29,232 nucleotides of DNA from Bacteroidaceae bacterium (GTDB lineage: Bacteria > Bacteroidota > Bacteroidia > Bacteroidales > Bacteroidaceae): contig JAFTUV010000030.1 in assembly GCA_017466065.1 (NCBI GenBank), forward strand, positions 1 through 29,232, given 5' to 3'. Of the stretch, positions 8,512 to 15,337 are shown one piece after another; positions within the stretch are counted from its first letter, which is position 1, and each line of letters starts with the position of its first letter. A program made the position numbers and the translations under genes. The notes under the pieces were generated by a model. It saw nothing but the letters and a program-made list of their open reading frames with translations, was not told where the DNA came from and did not search any database.

Positions 8512-10013
8512 TTCAGACAATAATTATATTCATAGCATTATTGCTGTCCGTCTTTTGCCATTATAATGCAAACAAGGAACCTGCATGGTGGGAATCATAT
8601 ATTCCCGTCATGACACTCTTTGCCTTGGTCCTGTCAGTCCTCTTAACATCCAATAGAAACAAATATCTTAACAGGTGTAAGTACCCCATTATAATGGGTC
8701 TGATACTCCTTACCGGCCTGCTTTCTATATTCCTTTGCAACACCGCAAACACATCAATACGTGCAATGTACATTGCATTTGCAACCCCATCCATTATATA
8801 CCTTTACGACACAAATAAAAAGGAATTAAGAACCATCTCGGCCATAATATTCATAATCTGTTTGCTTGTGATGATTCATTACACCTCACGTACGGGCATA
8901 ATAACGATGTTGTTATCCGGTATATATTTTCTTAAAATCGCATTCAACCCAAAGAAAAAATATCTTATATCCACATTTGTGATACTTATTCCATTGATAC
9001 TCCTGTTTTTCTTTATAAAGAGAGATTCATCCTCGGGAAGAATGTTCATCCTAAAAAATACAGCCGAAATGATAATGGAAAAACCATTCGGCAGGGGAAG
9101 CACAGGTTTTGAAACCGATTATATGATTAAGCAGGCCGAATATTTCAGAAATAACATCGACGAAGAAAACGCCATGCTTGCCGATGATATAAAACACCCG
9201 TTAAACGAATATATTTATGTAGCCGTAAACTATGGTATTCAGACATTAGTAGTTATACTTGTTGCGGTTGCACTTCTGATAAACATATTACATAAAGAAA
9301 ACAGTGGAGAGAGCCGATGCTTTATTCATTTCATCACCCTGTTGCTTTTATGGAGTTTTTTCTCATATCCATTCTCCGTAGCATACACAAAGGTAGTACT
9401 GTTGGCATATATTGCAGCATTACCGCAAACATGGAAACTGCTATCAAGAAATAAATATATAACCCCTTTGCTGTCTATAGCACTCTTGTTCTACTGCGGT
9501 ATCGAATTACGGGCATTCAACGACGAAATGAAGTGGAATAATGCCATAAAAAAGTTTAAAAACAGAGATAAAGAAACAGCAATGCTTGTTTTTGAAAAAT
9601 CCGATGACTATTTGATAGATAAAGGAAGAATGCTATACTCCTTGGCCACAATAGAATACCAAAATAAAAATTATAGTAGATGTATAATCCTTTGCAATGA
9701 ATGTAAAAAATATTCATCTGGATATGACATTGAGATATTACTCGCAAACAGCTACATGTTTATTGGTGATTACACAAAATCACTTGAGCATTATTCAATG
9801 GCGCATAATATGTGCCCTGTGCGCTTTATACCATTATACAAACAATTTAAAATATATAAAGAACTTGGTGACACCGTAAATATGAAGAAAACAGGAAACA
9901 AAATATTATCCAAGCAAGTAAAAATCCCATCCCGAAAAATTGATATTATTATTAATAATGTTAAATACGAACTTCAAAATATGAACAGTGATATCACAAT
10001 AAATAACCATTAA
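8508..10013 (+). CDS. O-antigen ligase/polymerase-like membrane protein with TPR tail
   Basis: This 501-residue polytopic inner-membrane protein has about ten hydrophobic segments up to residue 335. Signatures of the Wzy/WaaL/PglL-type superfamily are visible: YTSRTG (125-130), SSGRMFI (175-181), GRGSTGFETDY (195-205), the large periplasmic loop with KQAEYF, and HPLNEYI (230-236). The soluble C terminus (about 345-460) has TPR-like helical pairs (ALLVF-like, YSLATIEYQNKNY, LANSYMFIGDYTKSLEHY). Such proteins transfer or polymerise lipid-linked glycans; some attach glycans to proteins. It overlaps the transglutaminase-like gene by 4 nt and the lipoprotein gene starts 10 bp after it. No glycosyltransferases accompany it, so it is unlikely to belong to a complete O-antigen cluster. 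Function is inferred. Confidence 0.8.
   Translation: MIQTIIIFIALLLSVFCHYNANKEPAWWESYIPVMTLFALVLSVLLTSNRNKYLNRCKYPIIMGLILLTGLLSIFLCNTANTSIRAMYIAFATPSIIYLYDTNKKELRTISAIIFIICLLVMIHYTSRTGIITMLLSGIYFLKIAFNPKKKYLISTFVILIPLILLFFFIKRDSSSGRMFILKNTAEMIMEKPFGRGSTGFETDYMIKQAEYFRNNIDEENAMLADDIKHPLNEYIYVAVNYGIQTLVVILVAVALLINILHKENSGESRCFIHFITLLLLWSFFSYPFSVAYTKVVLLAYIAALPQTWKLLSRNKYITPLLSIALLFYCGIELRAFNDEMKWNNAIKKFKNRDKETAMLVFEKSDDYLIDKGRMLYSLATIEYQNKNYSRCIILCNECKKYSSGYDIEILLANSYMFIGDYTKSLEHYSMAHNMCPVRFIPLYKQFKIYKELGDTVNMKKTGNKILSKQVKIPSRKIDIIINNVKYELQNMNSDITINNH
9988..9997. repeat. GTGATATCAC palindrome, upstream of first lipoprotein gene
   Basis: This perfect 10-bp palindrome sits in the last codons of the ligase-like gene, within the 15-nt string at 9984-9998 that recurs exactly at 10909-10923 upstream of the second lipoprotein gene. 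AAATAACCAT also follows both copies (10001-10010 and 10951-10960). This could be a shared regulatory site or a relic of duplication. Confidence 0.5.
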
Positions 10014-10023
10014 ATTTTAAATT

Positions 10024-10854
10024 ATGAAAAAGAAAATTTTAACTTTAGCAGCCATTGCCTTATTCATGGCAGGCTTTACATCGTGTAATAATGAAGACAT
10101 TGATGAGTGTTTTGTAGAAAACACAGCAGCAACGAAAATTGTTGAAACAAGAAGCTCCGTTCCAATGACAACCGAGGAGGTGCAAGCAAGGTTAAAGGCG
10201 TTGAATGAGAAGTACAACTGTAATTTTGTTATGAATAAACCTGCAGAATGTCACAATGAATATACATTTGCGATTCTCGAAAATGTTATGAGAAGGCTTG
10301 CCGGTTTAGAGCCACTTCCAATAGAAGTTAAGCCACAATTATATAAAACACAGTTAATGGATGACACTTCTATTGATGAAATCAACGTTGCGTCAACAGT
10401 AACTACATTGGAAAATGATAACGAAAATGTACAATATACATCAAGGGGTTCTTCATATGAGACTGTAGAAGCTACTGATTATGCACCATTGGGAACACAA
10501 TTCTATAGATATAATTATGAAATATTTTATAAATATGCTTATGGTGTACATTCAGATCTTGAATTTGATGGTTTTGAGAATAAAACATATTACTCTGTAA
10601 ATAATATGCCTAAAAATGGAACCAACGAATATTTATCTCAAGATGAAGTTGATGAAATTGCAAAAGCTTATGTACCTGAATATGTACCGTACTCATTATT
10701 ATTGGAATCATCTATTCATTACGACAACAACAATCCTTATAATATGGAAGAAATATGGTTTGCATATTCGTATCAATTTACACTCCGTGGTTTAACATTT
10801 ATTGCAACTGGTAATAATAAGGATGGGGCACTTGATATAAGTATCATACAATAA
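10024..10854 (+). CDS. Lipoprotein, full-length paralog
   Basis: The 276-residue product starts with a lipoprotein signal peptide (basic start, hydrophobic core, lipobox GFTSC, Cys21). Residues after Cys21 are NNEDIDE, acidic as in Bacteroidetes lipoprotein export signals, so surface exposure is plausible. Residues about 40-97 form a conserved segment (MTTEEVQARLKALNEKYN, NEYTFAILENVMRRLAGLEP) almost identical to that of the gene at 11098. The remaining 180 residues are unique and Tyr/Asn rich, and I do not recognise them. It follows the ligase-like gene by 10 bp and is probably in that operon. Codon use is more AT-rich than that of the flanking core genes. Confidence 0.8.
   Translation: MKKKILTLAAIALFMAGFTSCNNEDIDECFVENTAATKIVETRSSVPMTTEEVQARLKALNEKYNCNFVMNKPAECHNEYTFAILENVMRRLAGLEPLPIEVKPQLYKTQLMDDTSIDEINVASTVTTLENDNENVQYTSRGSSYETVEATDYAPLGTQFYRYNYEIFYKYAYGVHSDLEFDGFENKTYYSVNNMPKNGTNEYLSQDEVDEIAKAYVPEYVPYSLLLESSIHYDNNNPYNMEEIWFAYSYQFTLRGLTFIATGNNKDGALDISIIQ
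10141..10320 (+). repeat. Duplicated lipoprotein core, copy 1
   Basis: Ungapped comparison with 11215-11394 shows 175 of 180 identical bases, while sequence on either side diverges sharply. It encodes the conserved ETRSS...MTTEEVQARLKAL...LAGLEP segment. The identity level implies recent duplication or gene conversion. Confidence 0.95.
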
Positions 10855-11097
10855 CGCTTATAACAGAATTCTATTAATAATAAATATCAATAGTTTCGAT
10901 TTTATAACAACAGTGATATCACATGTGTAATTTGTTCTCGTTTTGATAAAAAATAACCATCTTAATCCATATTGATACAGACATTGGAAGATTAATGGCT
11001 AAATATTTGTTTAATATATGTCTTGTTTATATATTTACAATGAAAAAATTATCAGAATTAGTAGAACAGCTATTATTAACTTTAAAAACAAAATACC
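10855..11097. other. Intergenic region between lipoprotein paralogs
   Basis: These 243 bp are AT-rich with no clear terminator hairpin. The region holds the second GTGATATCAC palindrome (10913-10922) and AAATAACCAT (10951-10960), both also found at the end of the ligase-like gene. This supports a duplication that included the junction upstream of the first lipoprotein. No clean TAnnTTTG promoter was found. Confidence 0.5.
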
Positions 11098-11439
11098 ATG
11101 AAACCTATTTATTTATCTTTAGCAGCCATTGCATTATTTATGATTGGTTTTACATCGTGTAGTAATGAGGAACTCGATGAATGCGTGGTGGAAAATACCG
11201 CAGCGATGAAGAGTGTTGAAACAAGAAGCTCCGCTCCAATGACAACCGAGGAGGTGCAAGCAAGGTTAAAGGCGTTGAATGAGAAGTACAACTGTAATTT
11301 TGTTATGAATAAACCCGCAGAATGTCACAATGAATATACATTTGCGATTCTCGAAAATGTTATGAGAAGGCTTGCCGGTTTGGAACCAATTCCATTTAAT
11401 TTAGATTCTCTTTATATACAAGAAGTAAAGAATAAATAA
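11098..11439 (+). CDS. Short lipoprotein paralog with replaced C terminus
   Basis: This 113-residue lipoprotein has lipobox GFTSC, Cys21, followed by SNEELDE. Residues up to about 98 match the N-terminal third of the product of 10024-10854, then the protein ends after a different 15-residue tail (FNLDSLYIQEVKNK). It therefore consists of little more than the shared domain. It may be a truncated duplicate, or the shared domain may be the functional unit and the long form an extended version. The start at 11098 matches the paralog's start exactly in alignment. A hairpin follows at 11469-11509. Confidence 0.75.
   Translation: MKPIYLSLAAIALFMIGFTSCSNEELDECVVENTAAMKSVETRSSAPMTTEEVQARLKALNEKYNCNFVMNKPAECHNEYTFAILENVMRRLAGLEPIPFNLDSLYIQEVKNK
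11215..11394 (+). repeat. Duplicated lipoprotein core, copy 2
   Basis: This is the partner of 10141-10320 (175 of 180 bases identical, offset 1074). Similarity upstream in the signal-peptide region is lower but clear; similarity after 11394 is lost. Confidence 0.95.
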
Positions 11440-11468
11440 TAAACAGCTTATAAATGTAGGAAAACAGT

Positions 11469-11509
11469 AGAGCATAGGTGGCGTACAGCAGTATGCCAAC
11501 CTTTGCTCT
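11469..11509 (+). terminator. Hairpin after short lipoprotein
   Basis: The arms AGAGCAtAGGTgGCGTA and TATGCCAACCTTTGCTCT pair with one mismatch and a bulge around a 6-nt loop. No T-run follows immediately, so terminator function is moderately supported. Confidence 0.6.
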
Positions 11510-11616
11510 AAACGTAAATCCAATTGCAAAATTATTTTCTAAAAAATATTGTTAAATATTTGCTTGCTGTTTTTTTTTACATTAGCCCCGAAAAACAACT
11601 TTTAAACAGGTGAATT

Positions 11617-12297
11617 ATGTTTAACCGATTCTTAATTATTTCAACAATTCTTTGCGGTATAATACTGCATGGATGCACAGAATCTGATGGCAGTTTTGCC
11701 GAGAATGAAATAACGAAAGTAAAAACAAGAAATTGGATAGACTTATCGGGCAGGGATACCCTCCCGGGTGCAAGATGTAAATTGTATAAAGTTACATGCC
11801 TTGAAAGTCAAATCATTTACAATGATCTTATGAGGCTGTATTACTCGGAACCCGAATTTGAATATCAAGTATATGGCTCATGTCTGGATTTTATTACGAA
11901 TTACTATACATCTCATATGTTACCTTATGATTCAACATGGAACATAGGCTACGACACCATCAACATTCCCTCTCGGACACTAAAAAAGAGATTTAAAGAT
12001 ATAGATTTGATAGAGCGTAACATACAAAAACGAGACTCGTTGTTGAACGACCCGGCAACGACCCAAATGAAACGCGGCGACTTTTGGAACACCATTTTTG
12101 CAATTAACCGTGAGATTGCCAACCCCGATGGCTTTGCCATAATAGAAAAGGCCATCAGGGAAGCGCACGAGCATTGGGACCTCGATTGGAACGACACTAT
12201 CTTTGTGAGAAAAAATGAATTCGACGTTCACCGATGGGTGGTAAATGATATTTTCACCAATATGAGGGACGAGGTTAATCCTGTGTATTTGAAGTAA
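11617..12297 (+). CDS. Putative lipoprotein of unknown function
   Basis: The 226-residue product has a lipoprotein signal (MFNRFLIISTILCGIILHGC, lipobox LHGC, Cys20). Its mature part is mixed alpha/beta and rich in charged and aromatic residues, with no family I recognise. It contains five matches to the Bacteroidetes O-glycosylation sequon D-S/T-A/I/L/V/M/T (DTL, DST, DTI, DSL, DTI), consistent with an extracytoplasmic glycoprotein. It shares the KxxTRxW/S-type start after the acidic stretch with its neighbours only loosely. It lies 177 bp after the short paralog, so it may have its own promoter. A shared convergent terminator follows at 12427-12464. Confidence 0.7.
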   Translation: MFNRFLIISTILCGIILHGCTESDGSFAENEITKVKTRNWIDLSGRDTLPGARCKLYKVTCLESQIIYNDLMRLYYSEPEFEYQVYGSCLDFITNYYTSHMLPYDSTWNIGYDTINIPSRTLKKRFKDIDLIERNIQKRDSLLNDPATTQMKRGDFWNTIFAINREIANPDGFAIIEKAIREAHEHWDLDWNDTIFVRKNEFDVHRWVVNDIFTNMRDEVNPVYLK

Positions 12298-12426
12298 AAG
12301 AAAACAGTGAGCCACCGAGGATTTAAAAGAGAGAACTGCCTAAATCTTAAGGATTTTATAAAGAAAACTACCAAAGATTCAATGATAGTAAATTTTTCTT
12401 TCAACATATCTACAATGACGTAAAAG

Positions 12427-12464
12427 AAAACAGTGAACATAAAAAAAATAATGCTCACTGTTTT
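12427..12464. terminator. Convergent terminator between lipoprotein and DUF1573 genes
   Basis: AAAACAGTGA (12427-12436) pairs with TCACTGTTTT (12455-12464), extended inward by CAT/ATG past one mismatch. The A- and T-tracts make it usable in both directions. The left arm lies in a 17-nt string (12420-12436) that also occurs at 12294-12310, across the stop codon of the upstream lipoprotein. Confidence 0.75.
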
Positions 12465-12467
12465 ATT

Positions 12468-12899
12468 TTACTCTTCAATATCTATTCTTTGAACATCTTT
12501 TTCGCTGTGTGGTAATAATTTACCTGTAATAAAAAGCTTTACCAACTCGTTAACAGCATTGCAATGAACGGTTACTCTTTTTCTGATATGCCCCGGCTTT
12601 GCATGCCTGCCATCGTAAGTTATGGTAATATAACTGCTTTCGCCCGGTTTAATTGGGCCGGTCTCGGCCGACGCCGTTGTACAGTTGCAGGTGGGTATTA
12701 CCTGATGTATGTACAAGTCGCTTTTCCCGGTATTTGTGAACTTGAATTTACACTCGACAAGGGCTGTATCTGCTGCAATAGTACCCAAGTTACATGTTTC
12801 GCTTTCGAATACTATTTTAGGGCGGTTGTTTTTTGCGTTCTGTGCCGCAAGTGGCATAACCGATATGAACGATACAAGTAGAATAATTAATTTGTTCAT
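12468..12899 (-). CDS. Secreted DUF1573 domain protein
   Basis: This 143-residue protein has a cleavable signal peptide (hydrophobic 4-18, likely cleavage after AAQ at 20). One DUF1573 immunoglobulin-like domain follows (about 28-130), with the family features FxFTNTGKSDLYI, VIPTCNCTT (Cys71, Cys73), GPIKPGESSYITITYD and KRVTVHCN. These domains are widespread in Bacteroidetes and their function is not established; a beta-sandwich resembling ASH/PapD-like domains is expected. It is convergent with the lipoprotein gene and shares its terminator. A TATCTTCG box lies at 12928 to 12921 on the minus strand, 22 nt before the start, but no clear -33 element accompanies it. Confidence 0.88.
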   Translation of the reverse strand: MNKLIILLVSFISVMPLAAQNAKNNRPKIVFESETCNLGTIAADTALVECKFKFTNTGKSDLYIHQVIPTCNCTTASAETGPIKPGESSYITITYDGRHAKPGHIRKRVTVHCNAVNELVKLFITGKLLPHSEKDVQRIDIEE

Positions 12900-12994
12900 G
12901 GTTTCTTTGTTTCTATTGTGCGAAGATACATAGTTTTTACGTATCGGTTTCTCTTTTTATCTTTTTTAATATCTTTTCCTTAAAAGAGTCTCTC

Positions 12995-15208
12995 TTATAC
13001 TCTTCGCACCTGTTTGACACCTTTTATGGCTTCAATTTTTGTTATTAGTTTGTTAAGGCGGGCTGTGTCATCGAGCAAAAGTGTGAGCGTTCCCGAAAAG
13101 AGGGTGTCGTGCGATTCGATGTTTATTCCACGCATTGTAATATCTTTTTCTTGTGTTATCAGCGATGTTATGTTATTTACAATGCCAATATCGTCGTGCC
13201 CCACAATGCGCAGTGTGACGGGGTAGAGCGCTTTGTTCTTTCCGTTGTCGCTCCATCGTGCCTCTATTACACGATAGGGATAATTTTCGCGCAATTGTTT
13301 GGCATTGGGGCAATCCTTACGGTGAATGGATATTCCACCGTTTATTGTCACAAAACCAAAGATGGCATCACCGAATATTGGTGCACAACATTTCGACAGC
13401 TTATAGTCGATACCTTTTAGGTTGCGTTCTATCACAAGCACGTCATCGGAAGAACTACCCGTATCCTTCTCGTTCTGCAGCGTGAAGGTCTGTGCGCTTT
13501 GTGTATGCTCGTTACCTTCGTTCGCCGGTGAGGTGATGGCCTGGTAACGTTTCATTATTTCGGCGGTGTCGATATTCCCCTCGGCTACGTGCTGATAGAA
13601 ATCGGTAAGCCGTTTATAGCCCATTTTGCGTATCAGCTGGTCCATCACCGCCTCGTCGTATTCCATTTTGTGGTTCTTGAATTTACGGATGATGGTTTCG
13701 CGTGCAATGTCGGCCTGACGTGCTGTGAGGTCTTTCAGTGCCTGACGTATTTTTGCACGTGCGCGTCCTGTCCTTGCAATGTTCAGCCATGCCTGCTTTG
13801 GTGTTTGGCTGTTGGATGTTATAATCTCCACCTGATCGCCATTGTTAAGTGTGTGTCGTATAGGTACATTGCGGCCGTTAACAATTGCACCGGTACATTT
13901 GCAACCGATGCCGGTGTGTATGCAGAAGGCAAAATCGAGAACAGTGGCACCTTTTGACAGGCGGAACAGGTCGCCTTTGGGCGTGAAGATGAATATTTCA
14001 TCTTTGTACAGTTCCATTTTGAATTTGTTCTCGTTTATGTCCTCTTCGGCAAGATGCTCCAATGTATCGCGGATGGATGCAAGCAGATTATCGAGCCCCT
14101 TCTCGCTCTTTATCCCTTTGTATCGCCAGTGAGCTGCCAAGCCATGCTCGGCAACAGCATCCATACGTTCGGTACGAATCTGCACCTCAACCCATCTTCC
14201 TTCGGGGCCCATAACCGTAGTATGCAACGATTCGTAACCGTTGCTTTTGGGCACAGAAAGCCAATCGCGCAGGCGATGAGGGTTTGGGGTGTACATGTCG
14301 GCTATTATGGAGTAAACCTGCCAACATTCGCTTTTTTCGTTCTGTGGTTCGCTGTCGATTATTATTCTAATGGCAAAAATATCATATATGCCTTCAAACG
14401 GCAGTTTCTGCCGTTTCATCTTTTGCCATATCGAGTTTATGGATTTTGTACGTCCTTTGATGCGGAATTTTATATGTGGTTGCGAACGCAGTGCCATTTC
14501 AATGGGGTGAATGAACGCAGCCATATAATCCTCGCGCGATGCAGCTGTCTCTTCCAGTTTGCGGCTTAATTCCGAGTATATTTCACTTTCGGTGTATCGG
14601 AGCGACAGATCCTCCATCTCCGACTTAAGCTTATAGAAACCCAATTTATGTGCTAAAGGTATATATAGTTTCGAAGCTTCGTTTGCAACCTGTTTACGTG
14701 CTTCGATGTTGTCGCTGTCGAAAAGCCTGCGCAACAGAACCAAGCGGCTTGCAATCATTATAAGGATGATTCGCATGTCGTTTGCAAACGAAAGCAACAG
14801 GTTGCGGAAATTCTCGGTTTCAATTGTGGGGCTTTTGGCATAGAGCGCGTTTATCTGTGTAAGGTTGGTAAGCACCTTTGCAACGTTATCTCCAAGTTTC
14901 TCTTTCACCTCGTCCATGGTGAGCGTTTCTTGCTGCACACATCGGCTTAACAATATGCTTATTATTATTTCGCGGTGATATCCTATTTCCTCGCCCATTA
15001 GCGCGGCAGTCTGCATATCTAAAACAATAGGGTTGAAACCGAAACTGTCGCGTGTTATTTTAGCCTCTTCAATGGCTTTTGTGATGTTCTCTTTCACGAA
15101 ACGGTAGTCGGTACTTTGTCGTTTGTCCTCGATGTGACGGCGCAGTTCGCGGTTCAAACGAAAAATCTCTCTCTTCTCTTCCTCTGTAAATATTAAATGT
15201 TGTAACAT
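12995..15208 (-). CDS. relA: RelA/SpoT-family (p)ppGpp synthetase with degenerate hydrolase domain
   Basis: The 737-residue cytoplasmic stringent-response enzyme has the full domain order: HD-like (about 40-190), synthetase (about 245-365), TGS (about 400-462), helical region, and C-terminal ACT (about 660-737). The synthetase carries YDIFAIRI (Asp276), HRLRDWLSVPKSNGYESLHT (311-330) and VEVQIRT (Glu341), so pppGpp synthesis is expected. The hydrolase site is lost: the usual LLHD pair is LLSR (88-89), the HP motif has no His near residue 60, and LADR is IASR (Ser154 for Asp). It therefore resembles a synthetase-only RelA. A separate SpoT-like hydrolase would be needed elsewhere in the genome. 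The gene is divergent from the DUF4301 gene. Confidence 0.93.
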   Translation of the reverse strand: MLQHLIFTEEEKREIFRLNRELRRHIEDKRQSTDYRFVKENITKAIEEAKITRDSFGFNPIVLDMQTAALMGEEIGYHREIIISILLSRCVQQETLTMDEVKEKLGDNVAKVLTNLTQINALYAKSPTIETENFRNLLLSFANDMRIILIMIASRLVLLRRLFDSDNIEARKQVANEASKLYIPLAHKLGFYKLKSEMEDLSLRYTESEIYSELSRKLEETAASREDYMAAFIHPIEMALRSQPHIKFRIKGRTKSINSIWQKMKRQKLPFEGIYDIFAIRIIIDSEPQNEKSECWQVYSIIADMYTPNPHRLRDWLSVPKSNGYESLHTTVMGPEGRWVEVQIRTERMDAVAEHGLAAHWRYKGIKSEKGLDNLLASIRDTLEHLAEEDINENKFKMELYKDEIFIFTPKGDLFRLSKGATVLDFAFCIHTGIGCKCTGAIVNGRNVPIRHTLNNGDQVEIITSNSQTPKQAWLNIARTGRARAKIRQALKDLTARQADIARETIIRKFKNHKMEYDEAVMDQLIRKMGYKRLTDFYQHVAEGNIDTAEIMKRYQAITSPANEGNEHTQSAQTFTLQNEKDTGSSSDDVLVIERNLKGIDYKLSKCCAPIFGDAIFGFVTINGGISIHRKDCPNAKQLRENYPYRVIEARWSDNGKNKALYPVTLRIVGHDDIGIVNNITSLITQEKDITMRGINIESHDTLFSGTLTLLLDDTARLNKLITKIEAIKGVKQVRRV

Positions 15209-15266
15209 TGTTTCTTCGTTTTTTTTGTGTTACATGCAGCGAAGTTACGATATATATTTTTAAAAT

Positions 15267-15299
15267 TTTGCGATTTACGGAATTTTATTCTTATCTTCG
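15267..15299 (+). promoter_or_regulatory. Promoter for the DUF4301 gene
   Basis: TTTG (15267-15270), a 21-nt spacer and TATCTTCG (15292-15299) match the Bacteroidetes -33/-7 layout with one change from TAnnTTTG. Transcription would begin near 15306, which rules out the upstream in-frame ATG at 15227 and supports the start at 15338. Confidence 0.6.
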
Positions 15300-15337
15300 C
15301 GAATATTGATTTATTAACACTAATTTTTGTTACGGCT

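Noticed and set aside
11040..11162. A 40-codon frame beginning MKKLSELVEQLL overlapping the short lipoprotein start in another frame
   Set aside because: Its second half is an out-of-frame reading of the lipoprotein signal peptide, and only the first 19 codons are free of overlap; no independent support.
14777..14790. TTTGCAAAC-type palindrome as a further LacI operator
   Set aside because: It lies deep within the relA coding sequence and lacks the central CG of the 6316-6327 site.
15227..15337. N-terminal extension of the DUF4301 protein
   Set aside because: The best promoter (15267-15299) lies inside this stretch, and the extension looks like translated AT-rich intergenic DNA.
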